A stretch of DNA of 64,000 nt from Paralvinella palmiformis (taxonomy: Eukaryota; Annelida; Polychaeta; Terebellida; Alvinellidae): contig JAODUP010000045.1 in the NCBI GenBank assembly GCA_025642065.1, forward strand, positions 1,226,001-1,290,000, written 5' to 3'. How positions within the stretch are numbered: position 1 is the first letter of the stretch; the number at the start of each line of letters is the position of its first letter. Positions 53,174 through 60,214 of the stretch are shown piece after piece. The position numbers and the translations under genes are program-made. The notes under the pieces were generated by a model that had not been told where the DNA came from, searched no databases, and saw only the letters and a list, made by a program, of their open reading frames with translations.

Positions 53174-53756
53174 ACATTTTAATGTCCTGTTGTTGGGTTG
53201 TAGCCAGAAACTGTGTATCCACTGTATATTCTTATAACAGATTACTATCAGATGTATTTGTCTGTCTGTATCTGTGATAAACATTGTATGTTCCCACTGT
53301 GTTGTGAAACTTTGATGTTTGTGATGTATTGATCGAGGACTGATGGTCTCTGTTTTGTATGTAAATGTCTTCATTTGGCTTGGATTGTCACCAAAATATG
53401 TGATTTGAGAGAGTGTGTTGGGGAGGAGTAGCCCGATTGTCTGAAAAAAACCAAAAAAAAACATAATCTGTGATCTCAAAAAGATATCACTGACACTCGA
53501 ATCACTGAGACGTATTTCGTTTGTTCGCTACCACACCTGTGTGCATGCCTGCACACACAAATGCACACACCTACACGCAGATGCATACCGTCTATATATC
53601 TGTATACTTCTACACATACAGGATATTGATAACCTGATGTCAGAAGGTAACAAATCTAGAACTGTGGCAGCTACAAACATGAACAGTGAGAGTTCTCGAT
53701 CCCATGCTGTGTTTAATGTAATCCTCACCCAGACACTAACTGACCTACAATCTGGG
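9971..53756 (+). CDS. KIF13: Kinesin-3 family motor, KIF13/Khc-73-like (5' part, eight joined exons)
   Basis: This is the N-terminal part of a plus-end-directed microtubule motor. KIF13-type kinesin-3 proteins carry vesicles and polarity cargo; that role is family knowledge. Exons are 9971-10028, 18100-18184, 47342-47375, 47620-47677, 50631-50723, 51169-51349, 51725-51809 and 53622-53756. All introns are GT-AG and phases agree, giving 243 codons. Motifs seen: [15 protein letters not shown] at the N terminus, FDHCFWSM near residues 62-69, P-loop GQTGSGKS at 107-114, [25 protein letters not shown]-like NLRVREH, and switch [11 protein letters not shown] ending at 226. GQTGSGKS (KIF1 has GQTGAGKS), DHCFWS and [15 protein letters not shown] favour KIF13 over KIF1. 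Switch II (DLAGSE), the rest of the motor, FHA domain and tail are not in the window, so the gene is cut by the right edge. Invertebrates usually have one KIF13, so A versus B is not decided. Confidence 0.93.
10029..18099 (+). other. KIF13 intron 1 (8.07 kb)
   Basis: It starts GTTAGA and ends TTCCAG. It is mostly anonymous AT-rich DNA with GT/CA, TA and CT microsatellites (13887-13905, about 14700-14750, 16102-16177, 17861-17880) and a C11 run at 17161-17171. No nested gene was recognised. Confidence 0.85.
16102..16177. repeat. (CA)n microsatellite, 76 bp
   Basis: Uninterrupted CA, 38 units, in intron 1. Confidence 0.98.
18100..18184 (+). CDS. KIF13: KIF13 exon 2
   Basis: The acceptor TTATTCCAG ends at 18099. 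The exon completes the split Glu codon and continues [20 protein letters not shown], ending at phase 2 before donor GTCAGT. This aligns with the KIF13 segment that follows NRRE and contains CVVD. It is the least conserved part of the motor N terminus, but the phase fits both neighbours. Confidence 0.9.
19048..19095. repeat. (CA)n microsatellite
   Basis: 24 CA units in intron 2, followed about 40 bp later by a short TG run and a G-rich run near 19136. Confidence 0.95.
25161..25254 (+). repeat. Dispersed repeat R2, copy 2
   Basis: Diverged second copy of the 8314-8403 repeat, same orientation, ending in GGGAGGAGTT. Confidence 0.65.
26065..26108. repeat. G14 run followed by (AC)n
   Basis: Fourteen G at 26065-26078, then an AC microsatellite at 26082-26108. 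Confidence 0.95.
26965..27031. repeat. (CACT)n tetranucleotide microsatellite
   Basis: About 16 CACT units, followed by a degenerate C-rich stretch to about 27055. Confidence 0.97.
27835..27863. repeat. (GT)n microsatellite
   Basis: About 14 GT units in intron 2. Confidence 0.95.
28895..28948 (+). repeat. 27-bp tandem duplication
   Basis: ATTTATTGAGATGTACACG... is repeated head to tail with a single G/A difference, each unit ending in TATAGTAC. Confidence 0.85.
30221..30255. repeat. (TA)n microsatellite
   Basis: About 17 TA units in intron 2. Confidence 0.95.
30528..30562. repeat. (GT)n microsatellite
   Basis: About 17 GT units in intron 2. Confidence 0.95.
31051..31100. repeat. Compound (TA)n(GA)n microsatellite
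   Basis: About 16 TA units run directly into about nine GA units. Confidence 0.95.
33001..34595. mobile_element. Foldback DNA element with pogo/Tigger-like terminal inverted repeats, 1.6 kb
   Basis: The left end CAGTAGGCCCCTGTTATACT matches the complement of the right end, TAGTAGGCACCCGTTATATC, at 19 of 24 positions once the following GCGG is counted. An interior segment is itself inverted: 33597-33772 pairs with about 34211-34392. The two arms, read toward each other, code similar peptides (TFKVKMAG and [18 protein letters not shown] and [10 protein letters not shown]). No intact transposase was seen. TA duplication is plausible at the left (32999-33000) and unclear at the right. Confidence 0.7.
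35262..35335. repeat. Compound (CA)n(GA)n(CGGA)n microsatellite
   Basis: About 22 CA units, then about 8 GA units, then 3-4 CGGA units. Confidence 0.95.
35553..35578. repeat. (GT)n microsatellite
   Basis: About 13 GT units in intron 2. Confidence 0.95.
36219..36437 (+). mobile_element. tRNA-derived SINE, copy 4 (full length, TSD)
   Basis: Element about 36234-36422: head GGCGCCTCCGTGGTCTAACG, box B-like GTTCGAATCTC, full body, GGCCGTAAAA and a short degenerate tail. Flanks TCTTCCGTGTATGGG (36219-36233) and TCTTCTGCGTATGGG (36423-36437) match at 13 of 15 positions. A G12 run lies at the 5' junction (36231-36242). Confidence 0.88.
38264..38335 (+). repeat. Possible second tRNA-like head (unrelated SINE fragment)
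   Basis: TAGCACAGTGGGAAAAGAAC resembles a box A region and GTGTTTGAATCCTACT a box B, about 45 bases apart. The body of the SINE family described here does not follow. Weak call. Confidence 0.3.
38377..38555. repeat. Compound (GT)n/(GA)n microsatellite, about 180 bp
   Basis: Alternating blocks of GT and GA with CAGT interruptions. It yields spurious open frames in several frames. Confidence 0.97.
38793..38818. repeat. (GT)n microsatellite
   Basis: About 12 GT units. Confidence 0.93.
41207..41377 (-). mobile_element. tRNA-derived SINE, copy 5 (box B deleted, TSD)
   Basis: Element about 41221-41363 on the minus strand. The head, body and TCA-type tail are present, but the segment around box B between AACACCCTT and GATCTGTGATCC is missing (about 45 bases relative to copies 1 and 8). 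Flanks GTAACATACAGAGA (41207-41220) and GTGACATACAGAGA (41364-41377) differ at one base. Confidence 0.9.
41415..41525. repeat. Interrupted (TA)n microsatellite, about 110 bp
   Basis: Two long TA tracts separated by GAAGCTG, so they could pair into a long hairpin. Confidence 0.97.
41930..42275. repeat. CGTATG/CATACG motif cluster
   Basis: At least nine CGTATG, GTATAC, CATACG or near variants in both orientations within about 340 bp, including an inverted pair around AAAATTCATAAAATAATTTT at 41970-41990. Probably a decayed mobile element. No family assigned. Confidence 0.45.
42859..42902. repeat. (CA/CG)n microsatellite
   Basis: Mixed CA and CG dinucleotides, alternating purine-pyrimidine. Confidence 0.9.
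43559..43620. repeat. Compound (CA)(CG)(CA)(GA)n microsatellite
   Basis: CA, then CG, then CA, then about 16 GA units. Confidence 0.95.
45384..45485. repeat. (CA)n microsatellite, about 100 bp
   Basis: Longest CA tract in the window, with one phase slip (ACCACA) near 45405. Confidence 0.97.
46031..46065. repeat. (ATG)n trinucleotide microsatellite
   Basis: About 11 ATG units. The surrounding SINE body is absent, so this is not an obvious SINE tail. Confidence 0.85.
46916..47044. repeat. Two (TA)n tracts 50 bp apart
   Basis: TA tracts at 46916-46950 and 47001-47044, about 300 bp upstream of exon 3. Confidence 0.95.
47342..47375 (+). CDS. KIF13: KIF13 exon 3 (34-bp microexon)
   Basis: A 34-base exon coding [12 protein letters not shown] in the variable loop before the conserved FDHCFWS strand. 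Donor GTATGT is strong; the acceptor (ATATAACAG) has a weak pyrimidine tract. It is supported by phase: it takes phase 2 from exon 2 and gives phase 0 to exon 4. A second in-frame acceptor 9 bases downstream would drop three residues. Sequence alone leaves the exact 5' edge uncertain. Confidence 0.75.
47376..47619 (+). other. KIF13 intron 3 (244 bp)
   Basis: GTATGT...TTCTTCTTCAG. Ordinary short intron with a strong pyrimidine tract. Confidence 0.85.
47620..47677 (+). CDS. KIF13: KIF13 exon 4
   Basis: It codes [19 protein letters not shown] and the first base of a Ser codon. The acceptor has a long pyrimidine tract (TCTTTTTTTCTTCTTCAG) and the donor GTAAGT is consensus. FDHCFWSM is a hallmark strand of KIF13 motors. 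Confidence 0.94.
49099..49145 (+). mobile_element. tRNA-derived SINE, copy 6 (head only)
   Basis: TGGGCGCCTCCGTGGTCTAG, then TTGGTAGCGCGTTGGACCGC and AGATCA match the SINE head. Unrelated sequence follows, so box B, body and tail are lost. Confidence 0.8.
49938..50138 (+). mobile_element. tRNA-derived SINE, copy 7 (full length, TSD)
   Basis: Element about 49949-50127 with head, box B-like GTTCGAATCTC, body and a tail of about five TCA units. The flank TCAACCACACA occurs at 49938-49948 and 50128-50138 (11 bp, exact; part of it could overlap the tail). Confidence 0.88.
50631..50723 (+). CDS. KIF13: KIF13 exon 5 (first half of P-loop)
   Basis: After acceptor TTTAAATCAG the exon codes [20 protein letters not shown] and then [10 protein letters not shown], ending in the first base of a Gly codon before donor [18 protein letters not shown] is near-invariant in kinesin-3. 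The intron interrupts the nucleotide-binding P-loop. Confidence 0.96.
50724..51168 (+). other. KIF13 intron 5 (445 bp)
   Basis: GTATGT...TATTTTAG. It contains a short GT tract near 50967-50986. It lies within the P-loop coding sequence. Confidence 0.9.
51169..51349 (+). CDS. KIF13: KIF13 exon 6 (second half of P-loop)
   Basis: It begins by completing the Gly codon, then [22 protein letters not shown], a variable acidic stretch (SNDDDQ) and [20 protein letters not shown]. It ends at phase 2 with a somewhat weak donor, GTTTGT. Reading past this donor reaches a stop at 51384, so the donor is needed. The next exon starts with the matching one-base remainder. Confidence 0.96.
51350..51724 (+). 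other. KIF13 intron 6 (375 bp)
   Basis: GTTTGT...CCATTACAG. Nothing else is recognised in it. Confidence 0.85.
51725..51809 (+). CDS. KIF13: KIF13 exon 7
   Basis: Acceptor CATCCATTACAG, donor GTAAAA. It codes [20 protein letters not shown] then TLAVSSFE, matching the kinesin-3 segment (VREH, LGPYV, LAV) that precedes switch I. It ends in phase 0. Confidence 0.95.
52030..52476 (+). pseudogene. 5'-truncated non-LTR retrotransposon 3' end with (AACT)n tail
   Basis: Broken frames give [19 protein letters not shown], then [15 protein letters not shown], then [19 protein letters not shown], in the order found at the C terminus of jockey/CR1-like reverse transcriptases. At least two frameshifts and a stop separate them. 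The copy ends in about nine AACT units (52440-52476), the usual microsatellite-type 3' tail. Inserted in sense inside KIF13 intron 7. Confidence 0.75.
53138..53170. repeat. (TA)n microsatellite
   Basis: About 16 TA units in intron 7. Confidence 0.95.
53622..53756 (+). CDS. KIF13: KIF13 exon 8 (switch I)
   Basis: Acceptor TACACATACAG, donor GTAAGT. The 45 codons run [20 protein letters not shown], then [12 protein letters not shown], then [18 protein letters not shown] is switch I, which contacts nucleotide and magnesium. HAVFN with TQTL...DLQSG resembles KIF13. The next expected segment (GEK...DLAGSE) was looked for downstream to 64000 and not seen. Confidence 0.96.
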
Positions 53757-54114
53757 GTAAGTTTTCATACTTATATTCTACATACAGCTCTGTCTCTGTA
53801 ATATCATCTTCTCCTGTGTTAGAATACCTGAAGCAATTTGAGATAGATGTTGTTTCAGGGTTTCAGGTGTATGGAGCCAATATGTATTTTAGTTTGTTTT
53901 CTTTTATCACACAAAGACACACACGCACGCACACACGCATGCATGTACGCACACGGTGAGACATTACACATGTCTCAGCAAGAAAAGTTGCCATTCTGGA
54001 TGCAGTCCCCCCCCCCGAAGAAATGTCTAGAGTTTGAATTTAATGGTTCCAGATTCTCTGTGCCTGTGCCTTATTATATACAGCTAAAACACACACTACA
54101 CACAAACACACACA

Positions 54115-54116
<2 letters not shown>

Positions 54117-54184
<68 letters not shown>
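54117..54184. repeat. Compound (CT)n(TA)n microsatellite
   Basis: About 17 CT units followed by about 16 TA units. Confidence 0.96.
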
Positions 54185-54188
<4 letters not shown>

Positions 54189-54741
54189 TAAATTTGTTTT
54201 GGTATTACGGCTGGACAAGTTTTTACCACATGGTGTTTGTTACTTGAAAGCCAGTTTTTGATATATAATAGAATGTATGTTTTGGGGTTCTTTTCTTCGG
54301 AAATATGATTCCATCTGGTAACATGTTCACCGTGTAAGGTACAGTCTACAATGTATTTACCTTTAGGGCTAACTGGTAAAGGAAAACGATCCTGATGTGA
54401 TAAGGTTTTACAATTTTATCAGGAAAAGGTCGAAAAGGTTAACCATTTCAAAGTTTTCCCTAGCATCAGACATAAGTTAATATAGAGGTTTGGTTGTCGG
54501 AAATAAAACTTTTAATAATCAGATGGTTTAATAATGTTGTTGTAGAGTTAGGGTCAGAGTTTAGCTTCATCTTTTGTGTTTTCTTATTATTATATATTTC
54601 TCTCATATTGAGGCAAGGATTAGTTAGGGTTTAGTATTGGTCTCGGTGACAGGTCTGTGACCTGCTTACAAATGCCTACTAATAAAGCTAGGGCTTGGCT
54701 TTATCTTTTGTTGTTTATGAATGGTGATAAATTCGAAGGAT

Positions 54742-54816
54742 GATCACAGTGTCTCCCTCTGACACAGTGTCTCCCTCTGTCACAGTGTCTCCCTCTGATC
54801 GCAGTGTCTCCCTCTG
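54742..54816 (+). repeat. 18-19-bp tandem repeat, four copies
   Basis: Four head-to-tail units sharing CAGTGTCTCCCTCTG (third base of the core varies), preceded by GAT, GA, GT and GAT. Confidence 0.9.
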
Positions 54817-55113
54817 TATGTCAAATGATGGTCACCGGACTTGAGGCAAAGCTGGGATTATTGGGATATATATAGGCCAGACTGTTAGAGGCTATTTAAA
54901 CTCCAAACTGTTGTTAGAGAGTGACTAGTCGGACTATAAAAAGTCTGGACGGTCTTCGACTGTTAGAGAGTGACCAGTCAGACTGCTACAGCTCAGTAAT
55001 CGGTATGACTGTTAGAGTATGAGTGTTGCTATTGTAAAGTCACTGTCAGCTGTTAGGGGTAGTATGATTGGCGGAAGTGGTAATATATTGTTTAATTTTT
55101 AAATGGATGTTTT

Positions 55114-55471
55114 ATTGTTAGCAGGCATGGGTCAAATCCAATTCCACTCATTTCCATTTGGTCAATTCCACATCAAAAGTATCAATTCCAAACCCTTTTT
55201 TTACTGATGCTTTTTTACCTACTACTTTTTACCATGAGTAGGTACTCTGAGTGCCTACTCTGAGTACCTACTTGGAATACCTACTCCGAGTAGTTTATAT
55301 TCCAAGTAGGATTGTCATAGAAGAAATATTTATGAATTAAAAAATTAAATGGTAAATGAATTTGTGGATTTAAATTTTTTGTAGGAAACTTCAATTCCAA
55401 TTTATCAATTCCAATTCCATTTTTAAAATAACCAATTCCGGAATTGAATTGACCCCATGTCTGATTGTTAG
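55114..55471. mobile_element. hAT-type MITE with perfect 8-bp TSD
   Basis: The 342-bp element 55122-55463 starts CAGGCATGGGTCAAATCCAA and ends, read as the complement, CAGACATGGGGTCAATTCAA. Both flanks are ATTGTTAG (55114-55121 and 55464-55471). The CAG start and 8-bp duplication are the hAT signature. The interior has repeated ACCTACT / GAGTACCTACT words and AATTCCA runs. No transposase. Confidence 0.92.
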
Positions 55472-55536
55472 ACATATATTTTATTGTTAGCTGTCAGTAC
55501 ATGTTATGTTAGATGTGTTTGACATATAATGTAAAT

Positions 55537-55603
55537 GAATAATAATAATAATAGCAGTAGGGGTAATAGTAGTAGCAGCAGCAGCAGCAGCAGTAGTAAT
55601 ATT
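55537..55603. repeat. (AAT)n/(AGC)n trinucleotide repeats
   Basis: AAT units, then AGT and about six AGC units. Confidence 0.9.
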
Positions 55604-55711
55604 TTATTACATTGTTAGAATGTTGTTACATTATGTTATAAGAAAGATAACATTTACCATGTATACTGTTACTCATGGCCTGGTTACACTTACAGCCAGT
55701 CTGTTCTGTGG

Positions 55712-55712
<1 letters not shown>

Positions 55713-55752
<40 letters not shown>
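55713..55752. repeat. (TA)n microsatellite
   Basis: About 19 TA units. Confidence 0.96.
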
Positions 55753-55758
<6 letters not shown>

Positions 55759-56342
55759 GAAATATTGCTGTGATAGTTTGTGAGGTTAGTACTGTCCTTT
55801 AAAGACCTCTTCCACTTTAGTAAACATTTATTAGCACTAGCAAGGTCTTAGAGCAACTAGTGCGAATAAAATATAACATCTATATAACCACCGTCTTCTG
55901 GTAAGAAACCACTGATGATGACCTGACCTTGACCCGAGGAGCCCACAATACAAGTGACGATTGTTTGTCAAATAAGTTACAGTTATTGGTAGCCGTATTA
56001 TTTTATCCAGTTTTAGCTTCCACTATCTTCAGGAATTTGGATACAACACCAGACAGACGACTAGTAAAAGTTTCTCTTTAAATTTGATCCAGCTCGGTCT
56101 TTATTACGACAGTATAAATGACACGATGATGGATGCTAGAGTAATGATACAGATGAAAAACTAATGGAAAATTATAACACTAAGTGATGATTAATTGGTA
56201 GACTTGCATATGATTGTCTTAGAAATGTATAACTTCTGTTTGTGGATGAGCAGTTGTGTTAAGTTTATGTTATGGGAGTATTTATTTGTTGAGAGAGGTT
56301 TTATGATTACACTGTAACTTGGGAACAAAGGGCGTGGTATTG

Positions 56343-56347
<5 letters not shown>

Positions 56348-56393
<46 letters not shown>
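56348..56393. repeat. (TA)n microsatellite
   Basis: About 23 TA units. Confidence 0.96.
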
Positions 56394-56397
<4 letters not shown>

Positions 56398-57958
56398 TAG
56401 ATAGTGAGACTGTGTGATTTATGTTGTGACAAATATGAAAATTGTTGGATTGACCTGCTGAGAAAATTCAAAGCTCTCTGTGTGTGAGTGAGAGAGATAG
56501 ATAAACGTGCATGTGAGTGCATGGGAGCACACACCAGACAGACTATCAGCAGGTATTAAGGCCATAAATCATTTGCTGTTTGTCAACAGTCTGTCGGTAG
56601 AGGGCTCCGCTCCGCTCTGAGCCATTCCTCAACATCCTTCTGTACCAGAGCTAATCTGTCACCATGGCAACATAATTGTTTTCAGACGTAGGTCATTGAA
56701 GCCTACCCGGTAGGACATTACTCTACAGAGCTGATCTGTAGCTAATAGAACATCACACTCTGGGCCTCCTTGTCGTGTACTCGAACTGTCTTGTTGTAGA
56801 TGAGACATTGTTTGTTATTAGTATTATATAACAACCAGAGATATAGAGTTATGTTATTGGTATCAGGGTAGAGTGTTCATCATATATTGACCGCGGGGGA
56901 GTTCATTACGTTATCACCTATAGAGCACAGGAAGCTCATCATCCGAATATACATGTTTCATCTTCTGCTATAATCTTGGAAGAGTAATATTGTTTTATTA
57001 GATGTGTTTGGTGATGGACTGGCTGCGGGTATCATGTGGGGTTGTTTGTAATTATCTATAAAATGTGATCTTGTATCTGTAATAAATCATATAACAAAGG
57101 ATTACCTTGGTGGTGGTGGGGGGGGGATTGGGGTGGTGATGTGTGTCTGTGTGTGTTCAAATAATTTTGCTGACTTCATTATATCATGTAATATGCACTG
57201 AAGTCACTTATTGTGACTGTGTATTTGTACAAGTCATTGATACACACAGACTGACAGATGGAGAAGTTCACGTAGCTGACACCAGGTCAAATGTTAGTAC
57301 AATGTGATTAGTATAAGGATTTACGCATACAAGGATCGGTGTTTAGTACCTGACTGAATGAGTCTTTCTGACGATAGTTGATTGACCAACATTAAGCTTT
57401 AAGAGAAGGCGGCATGCAACATGTAAGTGGTAGGGGTTCAGACATTAAGGTGTTAGAGTGACTCACTCATTCACTGACACAGTCAATATCTGGGTGGCTA
57501 GAATAGCTGCTTGTATAGTGCTTTCTGACACATTTCATGTACAGGTAGTCCCAAAGTGTGCAGTTATTTGTATGTATATGAATAAATAGGAAAGAAACTG
57601 ACAAGAATAGAATTGTAAACCTTGATTAGCTGACTGTTGAAGTACTGAGATATGACTGTATGACACCTTAGTTTTAAATGTCTATCTGACACTGACATAA
57701 GCTCACCATAAACCTTGGCTACTATACCAGTGTCTCTCTGATAAAATTGACCGCCCGCTCCAGTCATTTTTGCTTTCTTCAGTCTTCTCATACAGTTTCC
57801 TGAGGTTCACTGAGAGTACCCCCCCCCCCACCACCATATTTGACAAGAGGCAACTAAAACAGGTGATATAAAATGACTTTTCTTATACCGTGGTGTCATT
57901 AAACGGTACTCATAATACACTGATTCACTGAGTGACTATTATGGCTGGCTGGATTAGA

Positions 57959-58897
57959 CAGGCAAGTTATGGATAGGGACAACTGTGTTATGGATAGGGA
58001 CAAAAGTGTTATAGACAGGCAAGTTATGGATAGGGACAAAAGTGTTATAGACAGGCAAGTTATGGATAGGGACAGAAGTGTTATAGACAGACAGGTTATG
58101 GATAGGGACAAAAGTGTTATAGACAGGCAAGTTATGGATAGGGACAAACGTGTTATAGACAGACAGGTTATGGATAGGGACAAAAGTGTTATAGACAGGC
58201 AGGTTATGGATAGGGACAAAAGTGTTATAGACAGACAGGTTATGGATAGGGACAAAAGTGTTATAGACAGACAGGTTATGGATAGGGACAAAAGTGTTAT
58301 AGACAGACAGGTTATGGATAGGGACAAAAGTGTTATAGACAGGCAAGTTATGGATAGGGACAAAAGTGTTATAGACAGACAGGTTATGGATAGGGACAAA
58401 AGTGTTATAGACAGGCAAGTTATGGATAGGGACAAAAGTGTTATAGACAGACAGGTTATGGATAGGGACAAAAGTGTTATAGACAGACAAGTTATGGATA
58501 GGGACAAAAGTGTTATAGACAGACAGGTTATGGATAGGGACAAAAGTGTTATAGACAGGCAAGTTATGGATAGGGACAAAAGTGTTATAGACAGGCAAGT
58601 TATGGATAGGGACAAAAGTGTTATAGACAGACAGGTTATGGATAGGGACAAAAGTGTTATAGACAGACAGGTTATGGATAGGGACAAAAGTGTTATAGAC
58701 AGACAGGTTATGGATATGGACAAAAGTGTTATAGACAGACAGGTTATGGATAGGGACAAAAGTGTTATAGACAGACAGGTTATGGATAGGGACAAAAGTG
58801 TTATAGACAGACAAGTTATGGATAGGGACAAAAGTGTTATAGACAGACAGGTTATGGATAGGGACAAAAGTGTTGTAGACAGGCAGGTTATCGACTG
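57959..58897. repeat. 36-bp minisatellite, 25 full units
   Basis: A partial 21-bp unit, then 25 head-to-tail 36-bp units (57990-58889), core GTTATGGATAGGGACAAAAG followed by TGTTATAGACAGRCARG. Units are nearly identical and differ mainly at two G/A positions. The unit length is a multiple of three and lacks stops in several frames, so open frames of about 290-320 codons appear on both strands. These are by-products, not genes. Degenerate relatives (GTTATTGAC, GTTGTTGACATAAACAGACA) continue to about 59110. Confidence 0.97.
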
Positions 58898-60150
58898 ATA
58901 GGTTATTGGAATGAGACAGTCAGGGAGCCATACAAAGGCAGTTAGGTTATTGACAAGTTAGGGACGTATAGGTTGTTGACATAAACAGACAGGCTGTTGA
59001 CATAAACGGACACGTCGTTGACACATAAGGAGACAGGTTATAGACAGAGAAGTGACGGACAGGGACAATTGGGTTATAGATAGAGATGTTATGGGCTGGA
59101 GAGACAACAGATTATGAGCGGAGGCCTGCAAACAATGACCATAAACATTGTGGACGACAGCTTGTTATATAGTAAGTCACCTGGTTGACAGATATGTTGG
59201 TTGTTTATCAACATCATATCTTCCAATTCAGTACAACCATTGTTAGGAAAATATTCACTATCTGTGTACGATTGCTATTATGAATCATTCTCGTGTTATA
59301 AAATACGAGTATTTTTGTTTAAGGTTACATTTTGTTGAGGCTGTCCTCTGATTGATCTGCGTTATCATTCTGCAGGTCAGACTGTTAAGGTCAACTGTGT
59401 TGGAGGTTTGATACTTGTTTACAAATGCCAAAGTACTCCTGTCAACTAGAACACCTGGCCAGGCTGTAACTTAGTGGTATTTAGTAGTGTCTGACTTTCT
59501 CTGTAACAAGAATTCCTTTCCTCGAAAATCGCTATATAAATCACACACACACACACACAAAGAGGGAAAGGGAGGAGGATGATTTTTGTAAGCAATACAG
59601 CAACGCTTATCCTTATCTAATTATGTGTTTGTATGTGTGTATGTGTGTGTGTATGTGTGTGTGTGTGAATATAATAATACAAGCTGACTAATGACACATA
59701 TCTTGTGTTACAAGAAGCCAGAAGGCTTCACACCCGTTGTTGCCAGCATTACAGTTAGGATGATGCTCCTCCATTTCCATGACAACAGAGTGTAGGCAGG
59801 ACAATGGCATCCTCATTCCACAGAATAGCAGATGTTGTTGTGCCGCTTTCGGGCAGGTGTACAGTGATACCACACACAGATAGTCTTACTTAATGAAAGT
59901 TGATTAAAGAAACCCTAGTAATCCCTGTGGTGGCTACTTACTACTATTTTGTTCGTTATCAGGTGTTGGTCTTATTGTTTGGAAATTGTTTGAACTATCT
60001 ACACGGTCAGTTTCATAACACCACTGTTTGGGATGTTGTTAATTAAATGGTCAGTTCTTGCCCAATGTTCGCTTGTGATTTAATATCCCCGGTATTTTGA
60101 ACTAATTGCTTTTTGGTCAAAATGGACATGGCTAATAGATACGCTATCAT

Positions 60151-60182
60151 ACAAACAAACAAACAAACAAACAAACAAACAA

Positions 60183-60214
<32 letters not shown>
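60151..60214. repeat. Compound (AAAC)n(AGAC)n microsatellite
   Basis: About 9 AAAC units then about 6 AGAC units, followed by degenerate GATGGAC-type repeats to about 60300. Confidence 0.95.

Larger units (their letters stand above)
51810..53621 (+). other. KIF13 intron 7 (1.81 kb)
   Basis: GTAAAA...CATACAG. It holds the LINE 3' end at about 52030-52476 and a TA tract at 53138-53170. Confidence 0.88.

Noticed and set aside
53096..53479. 127-codon minus-strand open frame
   Set aside because: It lies in intron 7, includes a TA microsatellite (YIYIYI), and shows no known domain.
9971..53756. KIF1/unc-104 identity
   Set aside because: P-loop GQTGSGKS, DHCFWS and [15 protein letters not shown] are KIF13-type. 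KIF1 has GQTGAGKS and EIYCERVRDLL.
56575..56700. Candidate exon after a CAACAG acceptor
   Set aside because: The translation does not resemble the kinesin segment expected after exon 8 and no suitable donor or phase supports it.
57959..58897. CRISPR-like regular repeat
   Set aside because: Units are directly adjacent with no unique spacers, and the DNA is eukaryotic intron.
57899..58898. Three overlapping open frames of about 290-320 codons
   Set aside because: All are translations of the 36-bp minisatellite in different frames and strands. A stop-free unit with length divisible by three explains them.
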